Source: Stappia sp. WLB 29 (GTDB taxonomy: Bacteria; Pseudomonadota; Alphaproteobacteria; Rhizobiales; Stappiaceae). From it: a stretch of DNA of 64,000 nt. Below the pieces are notes generated by a model. The model was given only the letters and a program-made list of their open reading frames with translations. It did not search any database and was not told the DNA's origin. The DNA lies in NCBI RefSeq assembly GCF_023507705.1, contig NZ_JALBGD010000011.1:115385-179384 (forward strand), read 5' to 3'. This document shows, piece after piece, positions 20,685-29,693 of the stretch. The position numbers and the translations under genes were made by a program. The first letter of the stretch is position 1. Each line of letters opens with the position of its first letter.

Positions 20685-21413
20685 GTGAGCCTTCGTACAC
20701 TTACCAATCGTTTCCGAGCCTACCGCGCCGGACTGAAGTCGTCGCCGCTGACGGACGGGCATGACGAGGTGATGGCCGCCGGCGGTGCACGCACATTATA
20801 CCACTCGCGGTTCAATCCGGCCTGGTTCGGCGAACTCGGCATCACCCCGAAGGTGATCGTCGATCTCGGCTCATTCGACGGCGGCGATGCGTTCCGCTTC
20901 TCCCGTGCGTTTCCCGATTGCCGGGTGGTGACGGTGGAGGCCGACCCGCAGCGCTTCGCTCTGGTCAGCGGCAATCTCGCCGGTGAACGGGCGGAGGTGC
21001 TGAACTACGCCGCCTGCGCCACGGACGGGCCGGTGGATTGGCACCCTGCGACCATCGACGGAGAAGTGTTCGGCCAGGGCTCGATTTACGCCCATACCGA
21101 CACCTATCGCAGCCGCTTCTCGCATGTGGCCCAGCAGGCGGCCACTCAGGTAGAGGGACGGCGCTTCGACACGCTGTGTGCCGAGCTCGGCATCACCGCC
21201 ATCGACCTGCTGCATATGGATATCGAAGGGGCGGAAGCCGCCGTGCTGTCCAGCCTTGGCGCCACGCGGCCGGCTCTGGTCTACATGGAGTTCAGCAAGG
21301 ACTATTTCGCCGGCGCACCGGACGGTCGCGAGACCCATCGCCGGCTGGAGGAGCTGGGCTACCGGATGGTTCTCGACCTTTCCAGCGACCGGCTTTACCT
21401 GCGCGCCCGCTGA
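20685..21413 (+). CDS. FkbM family methyltransferase
   Basis: SAM-dependent methyltransferase of 242 aa in the FkbM (Methyltransf_21) family, which methylates sugars, polyketides or glycan residues. The SAM-binding loop is VIVDLGSFDGGDAFRFS, the acidic strand end is VVTVEADPQRF, and the family motif LLHMDIEGAEAAVLSSL lies near residue 175. The start is GTG 20685 with GGAG about 9 nt upstream; the longer frame from 20520 overlaps the PAAR-like gene and is unlikely. It is isolated from any glycan cluster, so the acceptor is unknown. Convergent with clpS, 4 nt apart. Confidence 0.88.
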   Translation: MSLRTLTNRFRAYRAGLKSSPLTDGHDEVMAAGGARTLYHSRFNPAWFGELGITPKVIVDLGSFDGGDAFRFSRAFPDCRVVTVEADPQRFALVSGNLAGERAEVLNYAACATDGPVDWHPATIDGEVFGQGSIYAHTDTYRSRFSHVAQQAATQVEGRRFDTLCAELGITAIDLLHMDIEGAEAAVLSSLGATRPALVYMEFSKDYFAGAPDGRETHRRLEELGYRMVLDLSSDRLYLRAR

Positions 21414-21417
21414 CGCG

Positions 21418-21723
21418 TCACGTCTCCGGCTCGGTCTCGAAGCGCAGCGGAAAGCCGTTGGCCCGCCCGGCCTCGGTCGCACGGGTCGCCTTGGTCTCGG
21501 CAACATCGCGCGGAAAGACGGCAACGACGCACACCCCCTGTTGATGGGCGGTGATCATCACCCGCACCGCCTCGTCCTCGCTCATGCGGAATTCCGAGGC
21601 GAGCACCGCCACGACGAATTCGCGCGGCGTGAAGTCGTCGTTGAGAAGCAGCACCTTGTACAGGCGCGGGCGCTCCGTCCGGGTCTTCGCGGACGGCTGC
21701 AGCGTTGTGGATCGGTCGCTCAT
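21418..21723 (-). CDS. clpS: ATP-dependent Clp protease adaptor ClpS (ClpS2-like)
   Basis: N-degron adaptor that delivers proteins with bulky or acidic N-terminal residues to ClpAP. 101 aa with a 25-residue flexible N-terminus and a core opening LYKVLLLNDDFTPREFVVAV. The conserved acidic and His residues of the binding pocket (NDD, and His in MITAHQQG) are present, and the end FPRDVAETKATRATEAGR is standard. clpA is not adjacent, and the second, ClpA-unlinked copy in alphaproteobacteria is usually ClpS2; that assignment is an inference. The start ATG 21723 opens MSDRSTTLQ. Confidence 0.93.
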   Translation of the reverse strand: MSDRSTTLQPSAKTRTERPRLYKVLLLNDDFTPREFVVAVLASEFRMSEDEAVRVMITAHQQGVCVVAVFPRDVAETKATRATEAGRANGFPLRFETEPET

Positions 21724-21842
21724 GGCCGCGCTTTTATCACACAGCGACGCGCTTGTGCACCGGGCGCGACGAATGACGCCATGCCCGTCCGCAGTGCGCT
21801 GTCGCCCTTGCCAAGGCTCGTGAAAGCGCCTACCTCCGCTCC

Positions 21843-23990
21843 ATGTTGAAGACACCCAATAGCCCCCTTTCCGATGCTGCGGCTGCGCCGGCGCCGCGGG
21901 CGGAACAGCGCCCTCTCACCCTGACGGCCCACGGCATCGTCCGGGAGGATCCATACCACTGGCTCCGGGCGGAGAACTGGCAGGAGGTGATGCGGGCGCC
22001 CGACACGCTCGATCCCGCCATCCGCGCCTATCTGGAAGCGGAAAACGCCCATCTGGAGACCGGCATGGCCGACACGAAGGGCCTCCAGGAGACGCTGTTC
22101 GCCGAGATGAAGGGGCGGATCAAGGAAGACGACAGCAGCGTGCCGATGGCCGACGGGCCCTATGCCTACGGCTTCGCTTATGTGGCTGGCGGGCAGCATC
22201 CGCGTCTCGTGCGCATGGCGCGCGAGACGGCCGAGCGCGGCGGCGAAGCCGAGGAAATCCTGATCGACGGCGACAAGGAGGCGGCGGATAAGGCCTATTT
22301 CCGCCTCGGCGGCGCATCGCACTCGCCCGACCATTCGCGTCTTGCCTGGGCCTTCGACGACACAGGCTCGGAGTTCTACACCCTCCTGGTGCGGGACCTT
22401 GCCAGCGGGCGCGATCTCGACCAGCGGATCGAGGACACGGGCGGCGGCGGTGTCTGGTCCGCTTGCGGCCGCTATCTCTTCTACGTGCGGCTCGACGCCA
22501 ACCATCGGCCTTCGAAGCTGTTCCGTCACGAGGCCGGCACCGATCCGACCGGCGACGTACTGGTCTACGAGGAGGCAGATCCGGGCTTCTTCATGGGCAT
22601 CGGCAAGACCCAGTCCGGCCGCTTCCTGACGATCGACATCCATGACCACGAGACGTCCGAGGTCCGCCTGATTCCGGCCGACGCGCCGCTGGAAGCGCCG
22701 CTCACCGTGGCCCCGCGCGCGACCGGCACCGAGTATTCGGTGGAGGACGACGGCGGCAACACGCTGCTGCTGCTGACCAATCACGGCGGCGCCGAGGACT
22801 TCCGCATCATGGGCCTGCCGCTGGCGGAGTTGCGGGCGGGCGCCGGCCCGGACGCCTGGCGGGACGTGGTGCCGCATCGCGAAGGGCGGCTGATCCTCTC
22901 ATTCACCTGCTACGCCAAGCACATGGTGCGGCTGGAGCGCGAGGACGGATTGCCGCGTATCGTCGTTCGCCGCATCGCCGACGGGTTGGAACATGCCATC
23001 GCCTTCGACGAGGAAGCCTATTCGCTCGGCCTTACCGACGGCTACGAATTCAACACCAACCGCATCCGCTTCTCCTATTCGTCGATGACGACGCCGGCGC
23101 AGGTGTTCGACTACGACATGGAGACGCGCGAGCGCACCCTGCGCAAGACGCAGGAAGTGCCGTCGGGCCATGACCCGCACGCCTATGTGACGCGGCGCCT
23201 GCAGGTGCCGGCCGGCGACGGCGAGACCGTGCCGGTGTCGCTGCTCTACCGCAAGGATACGCCGCTCGACGGCAGCGCGCCCTGCCTTCTCTACGGCTAC
23301 GGCTCCTACGGAATCACCATCCCGGCGAGCTTCAACACCAACTGCCTGTCGCTCGTCGACCGAGGCTTCGTCTACGCCATCGCGCATATCCGCGGCGGCA
23401 AGGACAAGGGGTTCCGCTGGTACCGGGATGGCCGCCGGCAGAAGAAGATGAACACGTTCACCGACTTCATCGCCGCCGCCCGCCATCTCGCCGACGAAGG
23501 ATTCACCTCGTCCGACCGCATCATCGCGCAGGGCGGCTCGGCCGGCGGTATGCTGATGGGCGCGGTGGTCAACATGGCGCCGGAGGCCTTCGGCGGCATC
23601 ATCGCCGAGGTGCCCTTCGTCGACGTGCTCAACACCATGCTCGACGACACGCTGCCGCTGACACCGCCCGAGTGGCCGGAATGGGGCAACCCGGTCGCTT
23701 CGCAGGACGACTACCGGACGATCGCGGCCTACTCGCCGTATGACAATGTCGCGACGCAGGCCTATCCGCCGATCCTGGCGGTCGGCGGGCTGACCGATCC
23801 GCGCGTCACCTATTGGGAGCCGGCCAAGTGGGTCGCGCGCCTGCGCGAGCGGCGCAGCAACGAGGCGGCGCTCTTCCTCAAGACCAACATGGAAGCCGGC
23901 CATGGCGGCGCGTCCGGTCGCTTCGACCGGCTCAAGGAAGTGGCGCTCGTCTATGCCTTCGCGCTGAAGGTGGCCGGCGCTACGGGCTGA
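21843..23990 (+). CDS. ptrB: Oligopeptidase B, S9 family serine peptidase
   Basis: Cytoplasmic endopeptidase that cuts short peptides after Arg or Lys. At 715 aa it has the expected N-terminal seven-bladed propeller (about 80-430) and C-terminal alpha/beta hydrolase domain. The opening REDPYHWLRAENW is a family hallmark. Catalytic Ser566 lies in QGGSAGGMLMG, the Asp in AVGGLTDPRVTYWEP, and the His in METNMEAGHGG-type context (NMEAGHGGASGR). The specificity stretch GKDKGFRWYRDGRRQKKMNT resembles the acid-rich or basic S1 linker of the family. The start is ATG 21843; the gene is divergent from clpS. Confidence 0.93.
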   Translation: MLKTPNSPLSDAAAAPAPRAEQRPLTLTAHGIVREDPYHWLRAENWQEVMRAPDTLDPAIRAYLEAENAHLETGMADTKGLQETLFAEMKGRIKEDDSSVPMADGPYAYGFAYVAGGQHPRLVRMARETAERGGEAEEILIDGDKEAADKAYFRLGGASHSPDHSRLAWAFDDTGSEFYTLLVRDLASGRDLDQRIEDTGGGGVWSACGRYLFYVRLDANHRPSKLFRHEAGTDPTGDVLVYEEADPGFFMGIGKTQSGRFLTIDIHDHETSEVRLIPADAPLEAPLTVAPRATGTEYSVEDDGGNTLLLLTNHGGAEDFRIMGLPLAELRAGAGPDAWRDVVPHREGRLILSFTCYAKHMVRLEREDGLPRIVVRRIADGLEHAIAFDEEAYSLGLTDGYEFNTNRIRFSYSSMTTPAQVFDYDMETRERTLRKTQEVPSGHDPHAYVTRRLQVPAGDGETVPVSLLYRKDTPLDGSAPCLLYGYGSYGITIPASFNTNCLSLVDRGFVYAIAHIRGGKDKGFRWYRDGRRQKKMNTFTDFIAAARHLADEGFTSSDRIIAQGGSAGGMLMGAVVNMAPEAFGGIIAEVPFVDVLNTMLDDTLPLTPPEWPEWGNPVASQDDYRTIAAYSPYDNVATQAYPPILAVGGLTDPRVTYWEPAKWVARLRERRSNEAALFLKTNMEAGHGGASGRFDRLKEVALVYAFALKVAGATG

Positions 23991-24072
23991 TCGGCAATCC
24001 GGCGCGGGCATGACGCCGTAAACGCTGGCAAAGGCGGCACTGCGCCGCCCACCGCTGGTTACGGAGGTTTCC

Positions 24073-24633
24073 ATGCCCGCGCTGATCTTCTGCCGCGAGG
24101 CGGCTCGCGCTAATATTTCCGCCCTGGTGGCGGTCCTTGCCCTTGTCCTCCTGCTCCCGGTACTCGCCGCCGGCTCTGCCCATGCGGGCGGCAAACCGCT
24201 GGTCCTGGAAGACTATTTCCGCGGCCGCACCGTCGGCGAAGGCGTTTTCGAAAGCCGGATTGGCGGCATCCGCCGTCCCTTCACCGTCGTCACCTACGGC
24301 AGTTGGAACCCGAAGACCTTCACCCTGCGCCTGCGCGAGGATTTCCGCTTCGCCGACGGCGAGCGCGATACCAAGGTCTGGTTCTTCCAGAAGGTGGCGG
24401 AAAACCGCTATATCGGCACGCGCTCCGACGTGCTGAATCCAGTGACGATCACCACCGGCGGGCCGAGCATCCGCTTCGACTATGCAGCGGAACTGGCCAC
24501 GGATGATGGTCCGGTGGCCGTGCGATTCTTCGACACGCTGACCCGCATCGACGCGCGCACCGTGCGCAACACCGCCGACGTGCGCAAATACGGCATCACC
24601 GTCGGCACCGTCGACCTCACCTTCCGCAGATAA
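24073..24633 (+). CDS. DUF3833 family protein
   Basis: Exported 186-aa protein with a signal peptide ending near GSAHA (about residue 38) followed by a compact beta-rich domain: LVLEDYFRGRTVGEGVFESR, VTYGSWNPKTFTLRLREDF, RDTKVWFFQKVAENRYIGTR. The YFxGxxxGxGxFxxR opening and the final KYGITVGTVDLTFRR are DUF3833 landmarks. The family is periplasmic or lipid-anchored in proteobacteria and its function is unknown. A Cys at residue 7 lies in the n-region, not a lipobox. The start is ATG 24073. It sits between ptrB and the sulfotransferase gene on the same strand. Confidence 0.82.
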   Translation: MPALIFCREAARANISALVAVLALVLLLPVLAAGSAHAGGKPLVLEDYFRGRTVGEGVFESRIGGIRRPFTVVTYGSWNPKTFTLRLREDFRFADGERDTKVWFFQKVAENRYIGTRSDVLNPVTITTGGPSIRFDYAAELATDDGPVAVRFFDTLTRIDARTVRNTADVRKYGITVGTVDLTFRR

Positions 24634-24717
24634 CGGGTTCCCCAGCAAGACGCGTCACATTGCAGTCACGAAAGGCGGCAAGGGTTCTCCTCCCGCATCC
24701 GACCCGCCTTTCGCCCA

Positions 24718-25479
24718 ATGTCGTCTTTCCAGTCCTATGTGATTTGCACCTCCCCGCGCAGCGGCAGCACGCTGCTGTGCCGGCTTCTGGCCGCGACCGG
24801 CGTCGCCGGCAGGCCGGCATCCCTGTTCCATGAGCCGTCGCTGGACGATTGGCGCGAGCGCTTCGGACTTGCGAGCGACGCGGGGCGTGATGAACGACAG
24901 GCTCTCGCCGAGATCTTCGTCTCGGCCCTCGAGCGTGGGCGCGGCGGAACCAGCATCTTCGGCCTGCGCCTGCAGCGGCACAGCTTCGGCTTTTTCCGGG
25001 AGAAGCTCGCGATCCTCCACCCGCATCGACACGGCGATCTTGCGCGCCTCGAAGCAGCGTTCGGTCCCACGCTGTTCATCCACCTCACCCGTGCGGACAA
25101 GGCAGCCCAGGCTGTCTCCTACGTGAAGGCGCAGCAGAGCGGGCTTTGGCACAGGGCCTCGGACGGTACGGAGTTGGAGCGGCTGTCGCCGCCGCGCGAA
25201 CCGGTCTACGACGCCGCGCTGCTGCGCAGCACCCATGACACGATGACGACCGCAGATCGAGAGTGGGAAGCCTGGTTCGCGGAACAGGGCATCGCGCCGC
25301 TACGCCTCACCTACGAGGCGCTGTCGGCCGACCCATCGGCAGCCCTGCGCCGGGTGCTGGAAGCGCTCGGGCTCGACCCGGCGCCCGCCGCAAATGCCGT
25401 ACCGGACGTCGCCCGGCTGGCCGATGCGACAAACCGGGACTGGACGGAGCGCCTGCGTTCAGAGCTCGGGCTCGCGTGA
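24718..25479 (+). CDS. Stf0-type sulfotransferase family protein
   Basis: PAPS-dependent sulfotransferase of 253 aa. The N-terminal phosphosulfate-binding loop is YVICTSPRSGSTLLCRLLAA, and the downstream 3'-phosphate region is LFIHLTRADKAAQAVSYVKA. It resembles Stf0 (mycobacterial trehalose 2-sulfotransferase) and rhizobial relatives that modify surface glycans or lipids. The WHRASDGTE stretch and the EWEAWFAEQGI helix are characteristic of that branch. The start is ATG 24718. The acceptor cannot be named and no sulfate-activation genes are nearby. Monocistronic or co-transcribed with DUF3833 (84 nt). Confidence 0.82.
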   Translation: MSSFQSYVICTSPRSGSTLLCRLLAATGVAGRPASLFHEPSLDDWRERFGLASDAGRDERQALAEIFVSALERGRGGTSIFGLRLQRHSFGFFREKLAILHPHRHGDLARLEAAFGPTLFIHLTRADKAAQAVSYVKAQQSGLWHRASDGTELERLSPPREPVYDAALLRSTHDTMTTADREWEAWFAEQGIAPLRLTYEALSADPSAALRRVLEALGLDPAPAANAVPDVARLADATNRDWTERLRSELGLA

Positions 25480-25488
25480 CGAGACCGT

Positions 25489-25695
25489 CTACTTGCTGCA
25501 GGTGTTTATGCCGAACAGCGTGTAGGCCGGGCACCATTTCAGGAAGGCGGTCAGCAGCGGCACGACGCCAATCCAGCCGACCCATTTCCAGGTGATGTCC
25601 GCCGGACCGAACAGGGCGAAGGCGATCAACGCCAGCCCTACGACGACACGGGCGATCCGGTCGGCACTGCCGACATTGGTGGTGATCATCGACAT
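25489..25695 (-). CDS. DUF2892 (YgaP-like) small membrane protein
   Basis: A 68-aa inner-membrane protein with two predicted helices (about 15-33 and 36-54). The pattern NVGSADRIARVVVGLALIAF followed by WIGVVPLLTAFLKWCPAYTL and the C-terminal GINTC is standard for DUF2892, the membrane part of YgaP-like rhodaneses. The two conserved Cys residues (KWCPAY and NTC) suggest sulfur or thiol chemistry, but no rhodanese is next to it. The start ATG 25695 has GGAG 8 nt upstream; a GTG at 25704 overlaps that site. Convergent with the sulfotransferase gene. Confidence 0.85.
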   Translation of the reverse strand: MSMITTNVGSADRIARVVVGLALIAFALFGPADITWKWVGWIGVVPLLTAFLKWCPAYTLFGINTCSK

Positions 25696-25950
25696 GGCTG
25701 TCACTCCTTGTAGGCGGCGCGGGCACGATGGTCACCCCGGATGCTCGCCGCATGTCCGGCAGAACCCTCGGCAGGTTTGCGGGCTTTTAATTTCTAGTAT
25801 TCGAATTTAATTGAAAGATGGCCGCAGCCGCAAGCGGCATCGGCTGCGACGACTTGGCACGAATTGGCGAGAACCGGTCCGGGACGCGTGGACACAGGTT
25901 CGGGCCTCGGCTATGTGCAAAGCTCCCGCCTCGCCCCCCTTCTCAGCACG

Positions 25951-26754
25951 ATGCCTGCCATGCCTCACCAAGTTCACGCCCACGACCTGCGGATCGAGAC
26001 CGGGCGCGGCGCGCTCTTCACGCGGATGTGGTGGGAGGGGGCCTCTCTCCAGGACGCACCTCCGCCGATTGTGCTGTTCCACGACTCGCTCGGCGCCGTC
26101 GAGCTTTGGCGCAGCTTCCCTCAGGCGCTTGCCGACGCAACCGGCCGGCCGGTGATCGCCTATGACCGGCTCGGCTTCGGGCGCTCGGATGCCTTTCCAG
26201 GCGCCTTGCCTGCCGACTTCATCGAGGCAGAGGGACGCGACACGCTTCCGCTCCTGCGCAAGGCCCTCGGCTTTATGCAGTTCATCGCCTGCGGCCATAG
26301 CGTCGGCGGCGGCATGGCGGTGGAGACCGCAGGCCGGCACCACGAGAGCTGCCTTGCCGTCGTCACGATGGGCGCACAGGCCTTCATCGAGGAGCGGACG
26401 TTGGATGGCATCCGCGTTGCGCGCGCTGCGTTCCAGCAGCCGGGAGAACTGGCGCGGCTCGCCCGCTACCATGGCGACAAGGCGCGCTGGGTGGTCGATG
26501 CCTGGACCGAAACCTGGCTGTCCCCGGATTTTGCCGGCTGGACATTGGACAGGGCCCTGGCAGAGGTCACCTGCCCGCTGCTTGCGATCCATGGAGAGGC
26601 GGACGAATTCGGCTCCGCGGCCCATCCCGGCTGCATCGCCGAAGGGCGCGGACGCGCAGTGCTGCTGCCCGGCGTCGGCCACAACCCTCACCGGGAGACG
26701 GAAGCGGAGACCGTCGCCCTCATCGCCGATTTTCTGACCCGACTTGCCGGCTGA
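25951..26754 (+). CDS. Alpha/beta hydrolase (serine nucleophile)
   Basis: Hydrolase of 267 aa. The nucleophile elbow is ACGHSVGGGMA with a catalytic Ser, the acid is in HGEADEFG, and the base is His in GVGHNPHRE. The oxyanion segment is FHDSLGAVELW. There is no signal peptide. The substrate is unknown; the fold family includes esterases, lactonases and C-C hydrolases. Possible starts are ATG 25951 and ATG 25960; neither has a strong Shine-Dalgarno site, so the N-terminus may be off by a few residues. It follows an AT-rich stretch (25785-25820) that probably holds its promoter. Confidence 0.82.
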   Translation: MPAMPHQVHAHDLRIETGRGALFTRMWWEGASLQDAPPPIVLFHDSLGAVELWRSFPQALADATGRPVIAYDRLGFGRSDAFPGALPADFIEAEGRDTLPLLRKALGFMQFIACGHSVGGGMAVETAGRHHESCLAVVTMGAQAFIEERTLDGIRVARAAFQQPGELARLARYHGDKARWVVDAWTETWLSPDFAGWTLDRALAEVTCPLLAIHGEADEFGSAAHPGCIAEGRGRAVLLPGVGHNPHRETEAETVALIADFLTRLAG

Positions 26755-26962
26755 ACCTCATACGCGACGATCCGCCTCCCTCACCGGCACGTAACCCGCC
26801 TTAAACGAAAGCTCGATAGAGATCGGGTCACAGGACCGTTGCTACGGCCATGCCACCATCATTCCGCCCCACTCCTTCCGCCAGATGGCGGATGATCGGG
26901 GATGTACGGCGAGGCTGTGCGGCAGCCGCCAGATCCGCCAGAACGACCAGTCGAGGACACCG

Positions 26963-27334
26963 ATGCCCGCTTCCAGCTTCTCCTCCCGCAAACCCGGATC
27001 CATGGCCGGCCGCGCCGCCGCGCTGGCGCTGGCCGCGGCGCTCGCCCTGTCCCAGACGATGCCCGCGCAAGCCAGCTTCATCGGCGACCTGCTCTTCGCC
27101 CCCACCTATAACGAGGACTATGTGCCGAGCACCTATGGCTCGCGCGCCGACTGTCGCAATCCGTCGGCCGGTCCGTGGCGCGGCATCGTCGGCGGCCGCA
27201 AGAGCGTCGATCTGCGCACGATCCAGTTCTCGCGCGAAGGCTGTTTCCAGACCGAGGCAGAGTGCCGGGCGTTCCTCGACCACATTTCCGGGTATCTGAC
27301 CCTGGTCTTCACTGCTCAGTGCAGCCGGCGCTGA
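26963..27334 (+). CDS. Secreted protein of unknown function
   Basis: A 123-aa exported protein with a long signal peptide (core AALALAAALALSQTM, cleavage near AQA-S at about residue 37). The mature part has FIGDLLFAPTYNEDYVPSTY, RADCRNPSAGPWRG and FSREGCFQTEAECRAFLDHI, and ends FTAQCSRR, giving four Cys residues. I do not recognise a family, though the CxTxAECxAF pattern recurs in small rhizobial exported proteins. The start ATG 26963 is chosen because it leaves a normal signal peptide; a frame from 26885 has no start signals. Followed by a shared terminator. Confidence 0.6.
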   Translation: MPASSFSSRKPGSMAGRAAALALAAALALSQTMPAQASFIGDLLFAPTYNEDYVPSTYGSRADCRNPSAGPWRGIVGGRKSVDLRTIQFSREGCFQTEAECRAFLDHISGYLTLVFTAQCSRR

Positions 27335-27362
27335 GCCCCTCGCCAGTCAAAGACACGATACG

Positions 27363-27393
27363 AAAAAGGCGGGTCCGCAGGGACCCGCCTTTT
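27363..27393. terminator. Bidirectional terminator between convergent genes
   Basis: AAAAAGGCGGGTCC, GCA, GGGACCCGCCTTTT: a 9-bp GC stem flanked by an A run and a T run, so it can work in both directions, for the secreted-protein gene on the plus strand and sodB on the minus strand. Confidence 0.88.
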
Positions 27394-27418
27394 CCGTTTG
27401 AAACGATGCGTTCAGGCC

Positions 27419-28018
27419 TTACGAGGCGGCCTGGAACAGCTCGTCGACATAGTCCCAGTTGACCAGGTTGTCGACGAAGGCCTCCAGGTACTTCGGACGC
27501 GCGTTGCGGTAGTCGATGTAATATGAGTGCTCCCACACGTCGACGCCGAGCAGCGGCACCGCGCCGTGCACCAGCGGGTTCTCGCCGTTCGGGGTCTTCG
27601 TGACGGCCAGCTTGCCGTCCTTCAGCACCAGCCATGCCCAGCCGGAGCCGAACTGGGTGGTGCCGGCGGCGATGAAGTCCGCGCGGAACTTGTCGAAGCC
27701 GCCGAGGTCGGAATCGATGCGCGATGCCAGGCCGCCCGGCAGCTTGTTGCCACCGCCATTCGGCTTCATCCACTTCCAGAAATGGATGTGGTTGTAGTGC
27801 TGGCCGGCATTGTTGAAGAGGCCGGCGTTCTTGCCGAAGCTCTCCTTGACCACATCCTCCAGCGACTTGCCCTCGAGGCCGGAATCCTTCAGCAGGTTGT
27901 TGCCGTTGGTCACATAGGCCATGTGGTGCTTGTCGTGGTGATACTCGAGCGTCTCGGCCGACATATACGGGCCAAGCGCGTCATAGGCATAGGGCAGGTC
28001 CGGGAGTTCAAAAGCCAT
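27419..28018 (-). CDS. sodB: Superoxide dismutase, Fe/Mn family (Fe-type)
   Basis: Cytoplasmic enzyme (199 aa) that converts superoxide to oxygen and peroxide. Metal ligands are the His in TLEYHHDKHHMAYV, the His in GQHYNHIHFW, and the Asp and His in DVWEHSYYIDYRN. The Gln in NNAGQHYNH fits the Fe-dependent class, where the active-site Gln comes from this position, although cambialistic enzymes also exist. Length and the opening MAFELPDLPYAYDALGP are typical. The start ATG 28018 follows AGGAGG. No signal peptide. Confidence 0.95.
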   Translation of the reverse strand: MAFELPDLPYAYDALGPYMSAETLEYHHDKHHMAYVTNGNNLLKDSGLEGKSLEDVVKESFGKNAGLFNNAGQHYNHIHFWKWMKPNGGGNKLPGGLASRIDSDLGGFDKFRADFIAAGTTQFGSGWAWLVLKDGKLAVTKTPNGENPLVHGAVPLLGVDVWEHSYYIDYRNARPKYLEAFVDNLVNWDYVDELFQAAS

Positions 28019-28430
28019 GGAAACCTCCTCAGGGCGGGGGCGAAAGAACGATGCCGACCAGACGGCCGACAGTCGCAGGCGGAAGCCGGGCGCCGTTGCC
28101 GCGGCAGCCTGCGCGGGTTGTAAGACATTCGGTCCGACAGCCGGATGACGGCCGGACCGGGGGTGCCGGCAATCTCGCAAATCGCGATGGTTGCCTGTCA
28201 CACAAGGCAAAATAGGCACCCCACCTTCAATCGGCAACGGGCATATGTGCCTTTTTCCCAAAGCCCTGACGCCTTCCGCCTTCTCCATCGTCAGTTGCCG
28301 CAGGGCACTCCTGGTTACCGCGCACTCACCGCTTTCTCGCCCTGCAAACAGATTTCCCCTCCCGGCGAGACGCCCCTCGCGTTAGGCTCGGGTCCCGCCT
28401 CCCGCCAAGCTCTGCAAGGCCCTTCCCCTC
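28019..28430. other. Gap between divergent sodB and MFS gene
   Basis: 412 nt of ordinary GC-rich intergenic sequence with both promoters expected. An imperfect dyad with ends GGCAA and TTGCC and inner TCG/CGA lies at about 28168-28195. Nothing else that I can support. Confidence 0.4.
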
Positions 28431-29630
28431 ATGATTGCCAAGCCTCGCCCCGCCGCTCCCTCGCCCGTGCTGCTCGCCTTCGGCGGGTTCTGCGCACTGG
28501 CCGCCGCAATGGGCATCGGTCGCTTCGCGCTGACGCCGGTGCTGCCCTTCATGAGCGAAGCCATTCCGCTGTCGGCCTCCCAGGCCGGCCTGATCGCCTC
28601 CGCCAATTATCTCGGCTATCTGGTCGGCGCACTCGCGGTGATGGCGGTCGGCAAGGACAGGATCGGCACGGGCTTCCTGCTCAGCCTGGCCGGCAGCGCG
28701 GGAACATCCGCCTTGATGGCGATCGACGGCGGCCTCGTCTGGCTGGCGCTCGTGCGCTTTCTCGGCGGAATCGCCAGCGCCGGCGTGCTGGTGTTCTGCT
28801 CGACGCTGGTGCTCGACCGCCTGGCCGCGGCCGGGCGCGGCGAACTCGCCCAACTCTTCTTCTCCGGCGTCGGCATCGGCATAGCCCTGTCGGCGGCAAC
28901 GGTCGGATGGCTGGCCCGTGAAGGCGCGAACTGGCAGGGACTGTGGGCCGCCTGCGGCCTCGTTTCGTCGGTGCTGTGCGTAGGCGCCGCGCTCTTCGTG
29001 GTTGCGCGGGCGCCGCGCACCGCCGCGCCGACTGCCGAGAGCGCCGGGCCTGTGCGCGCCCGCATATCGCCGGCGCTCGTGCGCCTTGCCGTCGCCTATG
29101 CCCTGTTCGGCATCGGCTATGTGGTGACTGCCACCTTCCTCACCTCTATCCTGCGCCAGTCGGAAACATTGGCGCCGTTCGAGGCCCCCGCCTGGGCGGC
29201 AGTGGGGCTGGCGGCGGCCGGCTCGGTCTGGCTCTGGGGCCGGGTTTCTGCCCGGCTAGGCGGAGCCTGGGCCTTTTCGCTCGCCTGCCTCGCAGAGGCC
29301 GTCGGCGTTGCCGCCAGCGTGGCGTTCTCCGGCCTTGCCGGCATGACGCTGGCCGCCGTCCTGCTCGGCGGCACCTTCATGGGAATCACGTCGCTGGGGC
29401 TGATCGAAGGGCGACGCCTTGCCGGCGGCGATCCGCGCAAGGTGATGGCACTGATGACCGCCTGCTTCGGCACCGGCCAGATGATCGGCCCGACGCTTGC
29501 CGGCCTGATCGCCGATGCCACGGGCAGCTTCTACTGGCCGTCGATGGCGGCCGCCGCCCTGCTGGTACTGGCCGCGCTGATGGTCGGCCCGCTGTCGGGC
29601 CCGAGGCCTGCTCGCCCCCTTGCAAAATGA
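28431..29630 (+). CDS. MFS transporter, YbfB/YjiJ family
   Basis: Inner-membrane transporter of 399 aa with 12 predicted helices. The first helix and loop, LLAFGGFCALAAAMGIGRFALTP split over residues 13-35, together with MSEAIPLSASQAGLIASANY and LGYLVGALAV, are hallmarks of the YbfB/YjiJ branch of the major facilitator superfamily, whose substrates are unknown but probably small organic compounds exported from the cell. The second half repeats the fold (about 220-390). The start is ATG 28431. Convergent with the aminotransferase gene 60 nt downstream, with a GC-rich stem (GGCGGCGCAGCC-type) between them. Confidence 0.88.
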   Translation: MIAKPRPAAPSPVLLAFGGFCALAAAMGIGRFALTPVLPFMSEAIPLSASQAGLIASANYLGYLVGALAVMAVGKDRIGTGFLLSLAGSAGTSALMAIDGGLVWLALVRFLGGIASAGVLVFCSTLVLDRLAAAGRGELAQLFFSGVGIGIALSAATVGWLAREGANWQGLWAACGLVSSVLCVGAALFVVARAPRTAAPTAESAGPVRARISPALVRLAVAYALFGIGYVVTATFLTSILRQSETLAPFEAPAWAAVGLAAAGSVWLWGRVSARLGGAWAFSLACLAEAVGVAASVAFSGLAGMTLAAVLLGGTFMGITSLGLIEGRRLAGGDPRKVMALMTACFGTGQMIGPTLAGLIADATGSFYWPSMAAAALLVLAALMVGPLSGPRPARPLAK

Positions 29631-29693
29631 ACGCGGCGGCGCAGCCTTCGCTGCACCGCCGCTCCGCTGTTCCGCCCGGCTCGCGGCCCTCCA

